Positions 15,553 through 23,964 are shown, counted from the first letter of the stretch. The stretch is 64,000 bases of DNA from Paenibacillus sp. BK033 (GCF_004345425.1 NZ_SLVP01000005.1:186001-250000), one strand, 5' to 3'. Made by a program: numbers and translations. The notes: generated from the letters alone by a model not told the origin.

Positions 15553-17298
15553 TTACGGCAAGGTCGCGAGATACGGCTTCACGGTTCTGGCCAATAGATA
15601 ATTGCCGGATGCGTCCCAGTTAATGGACCAGGTCATAGCGCCGCGGAAATCCGGATATTTCGCTACCGGCTTATAAGTGCCGCAATCGCTGCCGGTTGCC
15701 AGACATTTAACGGCTTGGTTTACAACCGCAGGAGCGACATAACCGCCGCCTGCCGCCGATGTAGTAGCCGGTACGCCAATACCGAGCTGCGACGGGGCAA
15801 CCCATTGCAGCGTAAGGTCGGAAAGGGCGGTCAGGAAATCAACGGTGCCTTGGGAGTAACATTTGCCGTCACGGCCAAGCATGCAGCCGGAGTTATAGTA
15901 CTGAACATTAATGACCGAAGTGATATCCTTCAGGTTGTTATAAAGCTGCATATAAGAGGTATTCGCATTTTGCATGTCAATGGTTTGCGGCGCCATGGTC
16001 AGAACAAAGCCGGGGCCGGCTTTTTGCTGAAGCTGGCGGACCGCGGAGGTGAGATTCGCTACATTCATGCCGTTCTCCAGATCGATATCGATGCCGTCGA
16101 AACCAAACTGGGTAAGGAGGCCGTACATGCTGTCGACAAAGTTAGTCACGTTAGGCGAAGCGCTATTCAAATTAATGTTGCCTTTCTCGCCGCCAACGGA
16201 CAAAATGACTTTTTTTCCTTGCGCATGCTTTTGGCTGATCTCGCTAATAAGATTGGCGTTGGTATAGCCGCCAAGCGCCGAGGACAAGCCCGAATCCACG
16301 CTGAACGTGACTCCGCCGGGTTTGGTCTGATCCATCTCGGCAAAGGACACAACGATAATATCGTATTCGCTTGGCACATCGCCAAGCTTTACGTTAGTAG
16401 CTCCATTCACGAAGTTCTGCCAGTAACCCGTCAGCGTATGCTTCGGCAGACTGCCGCCGCCCGTATTCGCTGGACTTGTAGTGACGCTTAAGGCGTTGCT
16501 TGCCGCGGATACATTTCCGGCCGCGTCTTTCGCTTTGACCGTAAAGCTATAAGCAGTAGAAGCGGTAAGTCCCGTCACGTTAGCGGATGTTCCTGTGACG
16601 GATAAAACAAGCGTGGTTCCTCTGTAGACATCATAGCCGGTTACGCCGACATTATCGGTGGAAGCATTCCAGGCAAGCGATACGCTGGTTGAAGTGGTTG
16701 CCGTTGAACGCAAGCTGGCAGGGGCGGAAGGGACTGTCTGGTCGGCTGTGGGGGCTAAGGTTGTTGCGCTAACCGCGGTGCTTGCTGCCGAGGCGTTGCC
16801 GGCCGCATCCTTCGCTTTTACGGTAAAGGAGTATGAAGTGCTGGCGCTAAGCCCGGTATTGGTAAAGGCAAGCGTGCTGGAGTTCGTGCTGCCGGCAAGT
16901 ATGGTTCCGCGATAGACATCGTAGCCGGTTACTCCCACATTATCGGTAGATGCATTCCATGCGATCGTGACGCTGGATGAGGTGGTTGAGGTAACCCGGA
17001 CATTACCAGGTACGCTTGGCGCTGTCGTATCCCCGCCACCGCCTTGAACGGGATTCCAAAGGGCCGGTACAACGGGAGGCTCCCAGCCTGTTAAGGAAGT
17101 ATGGCTCTGAATGCATTTGTAGGTTGTACCGTTGTATGTAACGGTGTCGTTCACGGCATAGGACACATTGGGTGCCCAGGTACCGCGGTCTGCCGCATTT
17201 GCTGCCGCGGGAATAAACGTCAGCAGCAGGGACAGCACCAAAACAAAGGATAGTAGTCTGCGAGTGAAGGCGTGATGAGATTGGGCAAGTTTCATCAT
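15553..17298 (-). CDS. Secreted GH18 chitinase with CBM5/12 and two fibronectin III domains
   Basis: 581 residues. A signal peptide (RRLLSFVLVLSLLLTFIPAAANA, cleavage near residue 35) is followed by a chitin-binding CBM5/12 domain (about 37-80, WAPNVSYAVNDTVTYNGTTY), two FnIII domains (about 92-182 and 188-278, both with DNVGVTGYDVYRGT) and the GH18 barrel (about 285-581). The catalytic DxxDxDxE motif is FDGIDIDLE near residue 404. Exported endochitinase or chitobiosidase for chitin breakdown. ATG-ATG start with AGGAGG five bases upstream. The two FnIII domains are near-identical in places, a possible recombination substrate. Confidence 0.95.
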   Translation of the reverse strand: MMKLAQSHHAFTRRLLSFVLVLSLLLTFIPAAANAADRGTWAPNVSYAVNDTVTYNGTTYKCIQSHTSLTGWEPPVVPALWNPVQGGGGDTTAPSVPGNVRVTSTTSSSVTIAWNASTDNVGVTGYDVYRGTILAGSTNSSTLAFTNTGLSASTSYSFTVKAKDAAGNASAASTAVSATTLAPTADQTVPSAPASLRSTATTSTSVSLAWNASTDNVGVTGYDVYRGTTLVLSVTGTSANVTGLTASTAYSFTVKAKDAAGNVSAASNALSVTTSPANTGGGSLPKHTLTGYWQNFVNGATNVKLGDVPSEYDIIVVSFAEMDQTKPGGVTFSVDSGLSSALGGYTNANLISEISQKHAQGKKVILSVGGEKGNINLNSASPNVTNFVDSMYGLLTQFGFDGIDIDLENGMNVANLTSAVRQLQQKAGPGFVLTMAPQTIDMQNANTSYMQLYNNLKDITSVINVQYYNSGCMLGRDGKCYSQGTVDFLTALSDLTLQWVAPSQLGIGVPATTSAAGGGYVAPAVVNQAVKCLATGSDCGTYKPVAKYPDFRGAMTWSINWDASGNYLLARTVKPYLATLP

Positions 17299-17338
17299 TA
17301 ATTCCTCCTATTCAAACATGAACTATCTTGCAAAACTA

Positions 17339-17366
17339 TTATTAAATGGTAAAGGGTTTCTCTCAA
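17339..17366 (-). promoter_or_regulatory. Candidate chitinase promoter
   Basis: Read on the minus strand: TTGAGA (17361-17366) and TAATAA (17339-17344) with 16 bp spacing, about 40 bases before the chitinase start codon. No clear catabolite-repression site was seen here. Confidence 0.4.
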
Positions 17367-17409
17367 GGAGGAAAAACGTACGATCCCGGGATACTATTTC
17401 ATTCGGAGA

Positions 17410-17592
17410 GTGACGCCATATGGTTACCCTGTATTTGCGCGAACCGATTTATTTGTGACGCAAGGCATAATCACGCGCGTTGGTCAGACGGAGGAGATTG
17501 CGCAGGCGGCTCTGTTCCCGGCTTCGGATGAATCGAGCTTCGACAACGGCGTTGTTTTTGCCGCGGACGCGGGCTGGACGGCAGGCTTCTAA
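17410..17592 (+). pseudogene. Remnant of a short-chain dehydrogenase (C-terminal piece)
   Basis: The frame ending at 17592 reads ITRVGQTEEIAQAALF then ASDESSF and FAADAGWTAGF, the last ~45 residues of a classical SDR oxidoreductase (the GRxGxPEEIAxAxLFLASDES...DGGWT tail). The Rossmann fold, the GxxxGxG motif and the YxxxK active site are absent, and there is no ribosome site, so this is a decayed fragment rather than a gene. The preceding PYGYPVFART may be a further remnant of the same protein. It lies before a TetR gene that may once have regulated it. Confidence 0.7.
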
Positions 17593-17709
17593 TCCGGATC
17601 CTAAAATAAACACTTGCTTAGGTTTGCAACTTTTTTTCTGCTCAGATGATGCTATACTTATAAGACTGGAAATTGCGATAAACCGACAGTCATGAGGTGT
17701 AGCAGGATA

Positions 17710-18276
17710 ATGAACGAGAATGATCTTAGAATTATAAAGACGAAGAGGGCTTTGCACGAGGCTTTGCTTGCCTTGCTTAAGAAGCAGACACTGGAGTCGA
17801 TCTCCGTCTCCATGCTGTGCCGGGAGGCCGGCGTCAATCGGGGAACCTTCTATTTGCATTACAACGATGTAGGGGCGTTATTCGACGAGCATCTGAATAA
17901 CCTGCTTAAAGATCTCGAGGAGTCCTATTACGAGCCTTACCGGCATGTGACGGAACTGAATCACACCATGCTCGACCCCGGAACCATCCGGATATTCCAT
18001 CATGTGAAAAAGTACCAGCCCTTCTATGAAATCGTGTTCGATAAGAGATCCTCCATTTCCTACTACTACTCATTATTCGAGAAAATTAAGGCGCTCATCA
18101 TTGAAAGCACCGGGCTAAAAGGGCAGAGCAATTCGTTTATTGTTGCGTATCAGGTGAATGCCATCATGGGGCTGTTGATCCAATGGAATGAGGAAGGCTT
18201 CAGCCAGACGCCGGAGCATATGAGCGTTCAACTGAGCCATATTTTCAAAACGATGTATCAAGCCCCCGTCCTTTAA
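17710..18276 (+). CDS. TetR/AcrR family transcriptional regulator
   Basis: 188 residues. The N-terminal helix-turn-helix (about 7-55: KTKRALHEALLALLKKQTLESISVSM, then NRGTFYLHYNDVGALFDE) is the TetR signature with the YxHF-like motif as YLHYND. The C-terminal all-helical ligand domain is not assignable to a known inducer class. ATG 17710 is taken with AGGTG at 17695-17699; an ATG at 17692 is in frame but lacks a ribosome site. An extended -10 (TGcTATACT, 17650-17658) lies upstream. The neighbours on both sides are gene remnants, so its original target may be lost or distant. Confidence 0.88.
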   Translation: MNENDLRIIKTKRALHEALLALLKKQTLESISVSMLCREAGVNRGTFYLHYNDVGALFDEHLNNLLKDLEESYYEPYRHVTELNHTMLDPGTIRIFHHVKKYQPFYEIVFDKRSSISYYYSLFEKIKALIIESTGLKGQSNSFIVAYQVNAIMGLLIQWNEEGFSQTPEHMSVQLSHIFKTMYQAPVL

Positions 18277-18281
18277 ACACG

Positions 18282-18306
18282 AAACCGCGGGGCACGCGGT
18301 TTTTTG
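18282..18306 (+). terminator. Rho-independent terminator
   Basis: AACCGCG pairs with CGCGGTT over five bases, followed by a T-run. Ends the TetR gene. Confidence 0.85.
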
Positions 18307-18367
18307 TTTTGCGCCGCACTGAAAAATAAATAGCTTGACTTTCCGAGGCGTTCACACCGGGGCTTGA

Positions 18368-18598
18368 CAGCCGTGTGCTATCGAAGCCGATTTGACCGGG
18401 GCCAATCTGGAGAAGGCCGATTTGCGGGATTCTGATCTCTCGATGGCCGTGCTGGCCAAAGCGAAGCTGCAAGATACCGATGTCAGAGGGGCTAAGATGG
18501 AGGGGGTGGATTTCAAATCCATCTCGGTTGCGGGATTGAGAATGGACCGCGAGCAAACCGTCTTATTTGCGATGTCGCACGGCGCGAAGATAAAGTGA
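18368..18598 (+). pseudogene. Remnant of a pentapeptide-repeat protein
   Basis: The open frame after a TGA at 18365 reads IEADLTGANLEKADLRDSD, then MAVLAKAKLQDTDVRGAKMEGVDF: consecutive A(D/N)LxxA-type pentapeptide repeats followed by a tail ending MSHGAKIK typical of such proteins. There is no start codon with a ribosome site (a TTG at 18392 is possible but unsupported), and repeats are too few for the right-handed helix. The best reading is a 5'-truncated gene. Intact relatives include quinolone-resistance-like DNA mimics, but nothing here shows that role. Confidence 0.6.
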
Positions 18599-18668
18599 AC
18601 GCTCGTCGTTTGGGCTATTATTTATTCAGTACGATTTAAAATTGTTTTGCAGATGAATAGAAAAGCGC

Positions 18669-18718
18669 TTGACGGTTCATTCTAATCAAAGCTATTATAG
18701 ACACATGAAGTCTGTGAT
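18669..18718 (+). promoter_or_regulatory. Rrf2 gene promoter with overlapping operator
   Basis: TTGACG (18669-18674) and TATTAT (18693-18698), 18 bp apart, are immediately followed by AGAC-N7-GTCTGTGAT (18699-18718). The inverted copy of that element, ATCACAGAC-N7-GTCT, recurs at 19166-19185 before the next gene. Its position right behind the -10 is typical of an autorepressor site. Confidence 0.6.
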
Positions 18719-18733
18719 TAGGAGCTCATCATC

Positions 18734-19117
18734 ATGAAATATTCAAAAGCGACGAACTACGCCTTACACACCATGGCCTTTCTCATTGCAGCTGCACCGG
18801 ACAGACCGGTTGGCGTTCAGCAGCTTGCGGATAAGCAGGGTTTATCGCCTACGTATCTTTCGAAGATCTTGACCAAGCTTGTAAAAGCGGGGCTGATTGA
18901 GTCGGCTTCCGGAGCGAATGGCGGTTACCGTCTGAGAGGAAAGAAGGAAGACCTTTCTTTTCTGGACGTTATTCATGCGATTGAGGGGACTACTTCGATC
19001 TTCGAATGCTGCGGCAGCGGGAATCCGGAATGCCAGATTCACCAAGTGATGCTGACGGCTGAAGATGCCATGGAACAGCATTTGAGAAATACGAAGCTTG
19101 TGGATCTGATGAAATAA
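18734..19117 (+). CDS. Rrf2 family transcriptional regulator
   Basis: 127 residues. Winged helix (about 1-75: KYSKATNYALHTMAFLI, LSPTYLSKILTKLVKAGLIES, GGYRL) with the Rrf2 signature, then a segment FECCGSGNPECQIH with three Cys at the place where IscR/NsrR-type members bind an iron-sulfur cluster. Cluster binding or redox sensing is therefore possible but not shown. It precedes a thioredoxin-reductase-like oxidoreductase, and both genes carry the same AGAC-N7-GTCT element upstream, so autoregulation and control of the oxidoreductase are likely. Confidence 0.9.
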   Translation: MKYSKATNYALHTMAFLIAAAPDRPVGVQQLADKQGLSPTYLSKILTKLVKAGLIESASGANGGYRLRGKKEDLSFLDVIHAIEGTTSIFECCGSGNPECQIHQVMLTAEDAMEQHLRNTKLVDLMK

Positions 19118-19122
19118 AGCCG

Positions 19123-19159
19123 CATTGCCTTGGCATTTTTCAGGGCAATGTCCTTTTTT
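19123..19159 (+). terminator. Probable terminator after the Rrf2 gene
   Basis: CATTGCC and GGCAATG pair across 14 bases and are followed by CC and six T. Separates the Rrf2 gene from the oxidoreductase, which then has its own operator. Confidence 0.55.
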
Positions 19160-19165
19160 GCCTAT

Positions 19166-19185
19166 ATCACAGACATTAAGAGTCT
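19166..19185 (+). promoter_or_regulatory. Second copy of the Rrf2-type operator
   Basis: ATCACAGAC-ATTAAGA-GTCT matches, in inverted orientation, the element behind the Rrf2 promoter (shared ATCACAGAC-N7-GTCT, 13 fixed bases). It lies 42 bases before the oxidoreductase start. Confidence 0.5.
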
Positions 19186-19226
19186 TTAAAGTCTACGAAA
19201 TTCATGAACAAGGAGGGTATTCATTG

Positions 19227-20138
19227 ATGAAATACGATGTTGCCATTATCGGAGGCGGGCCGGCTGGCCTGAACGCAGCACTGGTGCTGGGCAGGGCAAG
19301 AAAGACGGTTGCCCTATTCGACAACGCAAGGCCGAGGAATCGGGTAACGCATGCTTCCCATGGCTTTATTACGAGGGACGGGGTGAAACCCTCGGAATTT
19401 CGGCGTATCGCCTATGAAGAGGTGCTTGGTTATCCGACGGTTAAGCATTGGGAGATTGGCGTGACGGATATCCGGAGCTCGGAAGAAGGATTCGTCATCG
19501 ACACCTCGGCAGGGGAACAAGTTCAAGCGGGCAAGATCATCTTAGCCGGAGGATTGAGAGAAGAACTGCCCGAGATTAAAGACATCCGGGAATTCTACGG
19601 GAAAAGCTTATTCGCCTGTCCGTTCTGCGATGGCTGGGAGTTAAGAGACCAGGCACTGGTTATCATTTCGGATCAACCGCATGCCTTTCATAAAGTGAAG
19701 CTGCTTCAGAACTGGAGCCGCGATTGTATCGTATGCACGAACGGAGCTGCAGAAGCTCTAAATGTTGAGCAGAGGGAGCAGCTTGCAGCTAGAGGCATAA
19801 CCGTTATCGATACGCCAATCTCGTTTTTGTCAGGGCAAAACGGCATGCTGGAACGGGTTCATTTTACGGATGGCACGTCGATTGAACGCAGCGGGGGCTT
19901 TATTGACCCGGCACAAATTCCAAACCTCGATTTTAGCGAGGCGTTAGGTTACGACACGATGGAAAACGGAGCTGTTATCACGAACGAGATGGGAAAAACC
20001 ACGGTTGAAGGCGTGTACGCCGCGGGGGATGCCGCTTATGTGATGCCTTCGCAATTGATTTATGCCGCTGCTTCGGGCAGCAAGGCGGCTATGGCCGTAA
20101 TGGCCGATCTTACGGAAGAGAATTGGAAGCTTCTGTAA
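19227..20138 (+). CDS. NAD(P)/FAD-dependent oxidoreductase, thioredoxin-reductase-like
   Basis: 303 residues of the class II pyridine nucleotide-disulfide family. FAD-binding GGGPAGLNAALVLGRA at residues 9-24, a redox-active-type CPFCDG near 131-136, and the second FAD motif VYAAGDAA near 260. The central NADPH-binding region lacks a clean GxGxxA motif (ALVIISDQPHAFHKV), so electron donor use may differ from true thioredoxin reductase. AGGAGG at 19211-19216 sets the start at ATG 19227. Probably regulated by the Rrf2 protein through the element at 19166. Likely role in redox or electrophile response; no substrate can be named. Confidence 0.85.
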   Translation: MKYDVAIIGGGPAGLNAALVLGRARKTVALFDNARPRNRVTHASHGFITRDGVKPSEFRRIAYEEVLGYPTVKHWEIGVTDIRSSEEGFVIDTSAGEQVQAGKIILAGGLREELPEIKDIREFYGKSLFACPFCDGWELRDQALVIISDQPHAFHKVKLLQNWSRDCIVCTNGAAEALNVEQREQLAARGITVIDTPISFLSGQNGMLERVHFTDGTSIERSGGFIDPAQIPNLDFSEALGYDTMENGAVITNEMGKTTVEGVYAAGDAAYVMPSQLIYAAASGSKAAMAVMADLTEENWKLL

Positions 20139-20208
20139 AGGGTTTTTGTCCTCCTTGCCGAATACTTTGGGATAACGATTTCCAATTTATCCGGAGGAGG
20201 ACTGCGTA

Positions 20209-21225
20209 TTGCCTTTTTTTATGAGGACGATGATGAAGGTATTGCGGGTACCCAAACGAACCATCTTCATCGTGGTCATCGCCTTTGTATTCGGCAGCGC
20301 CACCATTGCGTACGCCATTGAGCCAACGACCTTTCATACCTGGTTCAACGCGCTTTACTGGGTCATGACGACGATGGCGACGGTAGGATACGGCGATTAT
20401 TTCGCGAAAACCGTTTGGGGCAAAATTTTCACTTTGTTTATTTACGTATTCGGCATCGGTCTGCTCAGCTTGATTATCGGTAAAATCATCGATCTTTTAT
20501 CCACCGTATATAAACATTGGGAGGCAGGGAAATTGAACTTTCACGGAAAAGACCACATCATTCTCATTAACTGGAGCAAGAAAGCCCAATATGCGATAGA
20601 GGAAATTTTGTCCTTCTCGCCAGCCTCTCATATTGTCGTGATCGATGAAGCCGATAAGCATCCCGTCACGGACCGTGCCGAGATTCATTTCATAAGCGGA
20701 GATCCCTCCTCGGAGGAGGTGCTGGAGAAGGCAATGCTCAAGCAGGCAAAGGCGGTTATTATCTTTGCGGATACTCGGATTGACGAGCCGGCCCTTGCAG
20801 ACGGCAAGACGTTATTAATCGCCTCCAGCATCGAACGGATGCATCCCGCGATCCATACGACGGTGGAGATCACGCAGGAGAAGAACACGAAAAATTTCCG
20901 GCATGTCCATGTCAACGATTTTGTCCTGTCCTACGATGCCGTCTCCAGGCTGGCGGTTCGGGCTGCGCTTCAGCAGGGAAGCTCGGAAATAATAAACCAG
21001 TTGATCCGGCGGGAGGTTGGTGACGATATATACGAAATTCCGGTCAGACCGGAATGGAAAACCTACAAGGATGCCTTCCAGGGGGCATTGGCGCAGGGAG
21101 CAACGCTTCTGTCCGATCGGGGGGATCTTGGCATTAACCGCAAATTAAACGATCCGATTCCGCCGGATGCCAGATTATATGTCGTATCGGATGAGCAGAC
21201 GTACCGGAAGCTGTTGACAACCTAG
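20209..21225 (+). CDS. Potassium channel with RCK (TrkA-N) domain
   Basis: 338 residues. Helix 1 (about 18-38, FIVVIAFVFGSATIAYAI), pore loop with selectivity filter TMATVGYGDYF (about 58-68), helix 2 (about 75-98), then a cytosolic RCK domain (HIILINWSKKAQYAIEEIL onwards) that gates the channel by ligand. The architecture equals MthK and Bacillus YugO, the latter known for electrical signalling in biofilms. In the RCK Rossmann region the usual GxGxxG is replaced (NWSKKA), as in other YugO-like proteins. TTG start at 20209 with GGAGGAGG eight bases upstream. It stands alone on the plus strand. Confidence 0.9.
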   Translation: MPFFMRTMMKVLRVPKRTIFIVVIAFVFGSATIAYAIEPTTFHTWFNALYWVMTTMATVGYGDYFAKTVWGKIFTLFIYVFGIGLLSLIIGKIIDLLSTVYKHWEAGKLNFHGKDHIILINWSKKAQYAIEEILSFSPASHIVVIDEADKHPVTDRAEIHFISGDPSSEEVLEKAMLKQAKAVIIFADTRIDEPALADGKTLLIASSIERMHPAIHTTVEITQEKNTKNFRHVHVNDFVLSYDAVSRLAVRAALQQGSSEIINQLIRREVGDDIYEIPVRPEWKTYKDAFQGALAQGATLLSDRGDLGINRKLNDPIPPDARLYVVSDEQTYRKLLTT

Positions 21226-21246
21226 AAGCAATAAGGAGATTGAGGC

Positions 21247-21873
21247 ATGACCGAATTTTGGGAAGCAAGCTTTGTTGAAAATCAGACCATGTGGGGCTAT
21301 GAGCCATCCGACTCGACGATTCTGACCAAGGACTATTTCCTTGAGAAGAGCGTGAAGGAGATTTTGATGCCGGGGATCGGTTATGGGAGAAACGCAAAAA
21401 TATTTCTAGATAACGGCATAAAGGTAACGGGGATCGAGATTTCCCAAACCGCCATTGACCTCGCAAAAAAAGCAGGGCTGACCGTCCCTATCTTTCACGG
21501 TTCGGTAGAGGATATGCCGTACGATAGCAAGCTGTATGACGGGATTTACAGTTATGCGCTTCTTCATTTACTGAGTCCCGAAGCGAGGGGGACGTTTATC
21601 AAGGCTTGCTATAATCAGTTAAAGCCTGACGGTTATATGGTTTTTACGACGATATCGAAGGATGCTCCCATGTACGGTAAAGGCAAACAGCTGGACAAGG
21701 ACTATTATGAGATCATGGAAGGTCTCAAGATGTTCTTTTACGACACGGACTCCATTCGTCAAGAGTTCGGGCACTATGGGCTGTTCGAAATAACGGAAAT
21801 GGTCGAGCCGAACAAACACGCGCCTAATAAACCGCCATTTACATTCTTGATGATAAAATGCCAAAAACGATAA
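21247..21873 (+). CDS. Class I SAM-dependent methyltransferase
   Basis: 208 residues. The SAM-binding motif I is EILMPGIGYGRNAKIFLDNG (about 39-58), with the acidic motif II in VTGIEIS and motif post-I DGIYSYALLHLL. The N terminus FWEASFVENQTMWGYEPSDS resembles methyltransferases of the TehB/thiol-methylating group, but the substrate is unknown. AAGGAG before ATG 21247; it follows the channel gene after 21 bases and may be cotranscribed. A GC-rich hairpin follows the stop codon. Confidence 0.85.
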   Translation: MTEFWEASFVENQTMWGYEPSDSTILTKDYFLEKSVKEILMPGIGYGRNAKIFLDNGIKVTGIEISQTAIDLAKKAGLTVPIFHGSVEDMPYDSKLYDGIYSYALLHLLSPEARGTFIKACYNQLKPDGYMVFTTISKDAPMYGKGKQLDKDYYEIMEGLKMFFYDTDSIRQEFGHYGLFEITEMVEPNKHAPNKPPFTFLMIKCQKR

Positions 21874-21881
21874 TGACATGC

Positions 21882-21908
21882 GAAACGGCAGCTACGGCTG
21901 TCGTTTCT
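21882..21908 (+). terminator. Probable terminator
   Basis: GAAACGGCAGC pairs with GCTGTCGTTTC (one G-U) over four bases. The T-tract is short, so the strength is uncertain. Confidence 0.45.
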
Positions 21909-21952
21909 GCGTTGCAGACCGTTATAATAGAAAAGGTGGAAGGAGTGTATTC

Positions 21953-23089
21953 ATGAAGGTTATCGTTATCGGGGCAGGGATACTTGGCGCTTCAACGGCT
22001 TATCACTTGGCGAAGAACGGCGCCGAGGTTCTTCTTATAGATCGCAAGGACAAGGGACAGGCTACGGATGCCGCTGCCGGCATCATCTGCCCATGGCTGT
22101 CGCAAAGACGGAATAAAGCCTGGTACGAGCTTGTCAAGGGCGGAGCGCGTTATTACCCGGCGTTAATTGCGGAATTGGAGGCCGAAGGGGAGACCGATAC
22201 GGGTTACGCCCGGGTAGGAGCCCTCGGCATACATACGGATCCGGATAAAATCGCAAAAATGGCGGAGCGGGCTTACGAAAAGCGTAAAGACGCGCCGGAG
22301 ATCGGCAGCATAACTTCCCTTGACGAGAACGCAACGAGGGAGCGGTTCCCGCTGCTAGCGGAAGGCTTTTCATCCGTGCATATCGGCGGGGCTGCACGAG
22401 TGGACGGCCGGGCGCTGCGCGATGCGCTCATTAGGTCGGCTATTCGGAATGGAGCGGAAATGATTTTCGGCGATGCTAGATTGGCCTGCGAAGCGAACAG
22501 GGTTACAGGCGTTACGAGCGGTTCCATTTTCTATGGGGCTGATAAGGTTGTCGTCTGCGCGGGAGCTTGGGCAGGGTCTTTGCTGGAGCCTCTTGGGCTG
22601 GATTTCCAAGTCAGCTATCAGAAAGCCCAAATCATGCATGTACAGCTGAAGAACAATGAGCACCGGACTGACAGCTGGCCTGTTGTTATGCCGCCAACGG
22701 ATCAGTATCTTCTTGCTTTCGACGAGCAGCGAATAGTCATTGGGGCGACGCACGAGAATGATATTGCCGGTTATGATACGCGGATAACGCCTGGAGGCAT
22801 GCAGGAGGTATTGAATAAGGGGCTAACTCTTGCTCCGGAGCTTGCCGACAGTACATTCCTGGAGGTACGCGTAGGCTTCCGTCCATTTACCGCGGATTTT
22901 CTGCCGGTATTTGGCGCCGTTCCGGGTTGGGATCATTTGCTTATCGGCAACGGGCTTGGCGCATCCGGTCTAACGGCCGGCCCGTTTATCGGCTGCCAGC
23001 TGGCGAAGCTGGCTTTGGGGCTGGACACGGAAGTGGATGAAGCCCCGTATGAAATTCGCAAAGCTCTGGGAGAGCCAAGCGCCGAATAG
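21953..23089 (+). CDS. FAD-dependent oxidoreductase, DAO (glycine/D-amino acid oxidase) family
   Basis: 378 residues. The N-terminal Rossmann motif VIGAGILGASTAYHLAKNG (residues 5-23) with acidic end LLIDRKDKG, and the C-terminal FAD-contact block VGFRPFTADFLPVFGAVP then NGLGASGLTAGPFIG, identify the DAO family that oxidises amines such as glycine, sarcosine or D-amino acids. An open frame runs upstream to 21878, but AAGGAGTG at 21940-21946 fixes ATG 21953; a TATAAT at 21923-21928 is the likely -10. It is monocistronic, ending in a strong terminator. Substrate not determined. Confidence 0.88.
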   Translation: MKVIVIGAGILGASTAYHLAKNGAEVLLIDRKDKGQATDAAAGIICPWLSQRRNKAWYELVKGGARYYPALIAELEAEGETDTGYARVGALGIHTDPDKIAKMAERAYEKRKDAPEIGSITSLDENATRERFPLLAEGFSSVHIGGAARVDGRALRDALIRSAIRNGAEMIFGDARLACEANRVTGVTSGSIFYGADKVVVCAGAWAGSLLEPLGLDFQVSYQKAQIMHVQLKNNEHRTDSWPVVMPPTDQYLLAFDEQRIVIGATHENDIAGYDTRITPGGMQEVLNKGLTLAPELADSTFLEVRVGFRPFTADFLPVFGAVPGWDHLLIGNGLGASGLTAGPFIGCQLAKLALGLDTEVDEAPYEIRKALGEPSAE

Positions 23090-23092
23090 AGC

Positions 23093-23118
23093 AAAGGCAG
23101 CCCGCGGGCTGCCTTTTT
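23093..23118. terminator. Bidirectional terminator
   Basis: AAAGGCAGCC-CGCG-GGCTGCCTTT followed by more T, between two convergent genes. Confidence 0.85.
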
Positions 23119-23128
23119 GGCGCTATAA

Positions 23129-23908
23129 TTACTTCGCTTGCAGGGTATGATTGGCATGGTATTCGCGGTAGATCGGGTTTTCGCCGCATATCATAAGGCC
23201 TTGTCCCCAGTTGACATGCGTATCCAAAGTCGGGACATCCATCGGATCGCGGTATTGGAACAGCACGTTGCGGCGGTTGCGGGTACTGCGGTTGACGTCC
23301 GAGCCGTGAACCGTCAAATAGTTGAAGAAGAGAACGTCCCCGGCTTTGGCTGGGCAAGGCGTCGCCATCGAGATGGGATATTCCCGGTGATCCAGGTAAT
23401 GGCGTCCGACATGCGGCATCATGCCGTTCTTGTGCGTGCCCGGGATGACGCATAGACAGCCGTTCTCCATATCGGAATCATCCAGGTGAACGCTTGCCGC
23501 CAGCATGGTGTGGCTCGCATGAGGGAAGTAAGGAGCATCCTGGTGCAGCGGGAAGGCCGCGCCGTTTTCGGGAGGCTTTACGAGCATTTTGCTATGATGC
23601 AGCTGAACGTTCGGACCGATCAATTGGGATAAGACGGCAGCCATATTCGGATGAATGGCCGCGCGCATGAAGGCCGCGTCATGGTATTGAACGTCATGGA
23701 AGCCCTTCAAGACGAGCTTCTTCAGCTGCTCCGGCGGCAAGTACTCCCCTTGCCAGGTATGGTTGGCATCAAACTTCGATTGAGCGGCACGATTCAGAAT
23801 GCCGTCAATGGCTTTTCTCATATCCTCAACCTCTTGCTGCGAGAATAAGCCTTGAACCAAGAGATAGCCGTTTTCTTTGTAAAATTCTACATCGTTTTGA
23901 TTAATCAT
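23129..23908 (-). CDS. Phytanoyl-CoA dioxygenase (PhyH) family protein
   Basis: 259 residues of the Fe(II)/2-oxoglutarate-dependent PhyH family. The metal triad is visible as HxD in FPLHQDAPYF (about 130-139) and a distal His in YLTVHGSDVNRSTRNRR, where the Arg binds 2-oxoglutarate. Bacterial members hydroxylate diverse small molecules, including natural-product intermediates, so the substrate is open. Divergent from an AraC regulator across 127 bases and 1.1 kb from a GH43 enzyme, suggesting sugar- or plant-related control. GAGGAG ribosome site; a minus-strand TATAAT (23959-23964) and a cre-like palindrome lie upstream. Confidence 0.88.
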   Translation of the reverse strand: MINQNDVEFYKENGYLLVQGLFSQQEVEDMRKAIDGILNRAAQSKFDANHTWQGEYLPPEQLKKLVLKGFHDVQYHDAAFMRAAIHPNMAAVLSQLIGPNVQLHHSKMLVKPPENGAAFPLHQDAPYFPHASHTMLAASVHLDDSDMENGCLCVIPGTHKNGMMPHVGRHYLDHREYPISMATPCPAKAGDVLFFNYLTVHGSDVNRSTRNRRNVLFQYRDPMDVPTLDTHVNWGQGLMICGENPIYREYHANHTLQAK

Positions 23909-23936
23909 TTTTTTCGCTCCTCTGCTTGAATGGTTG

Positions 23937-23964
23937 GTAAGCGATTACTTATACTCTAATTATA
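23937..23964 (-). promoter_or_regulatory. Promoter -10 and operator-like palindrome of the PhyH gene
   Basis: On the minus strand TATAAT (23959-23964) is followed ten bases later by GTAA-TCGC-TTAC (23937-23948), an inverted repeat resembling a LacI/CcpA-type site with two mismatches to cre. It would cover about +5 to +16 of the transcript, a repressor position. Confidence 0.35.

Noticed and set aside
15715-16491. Long plus-strand frame of 258 codons opposite the chitinase gene
   Set aside because: It is the antisense of GH18 coding sequence with no ribosome site or recognisable domain.
16500-17050. Near-identical halves in the chitinase gene, suspected tandem DNA repeat
   Set aside because: They encode two related fibronectin III domains with divergent stretches; ordinary domain duplication, not a DNA repeat array.
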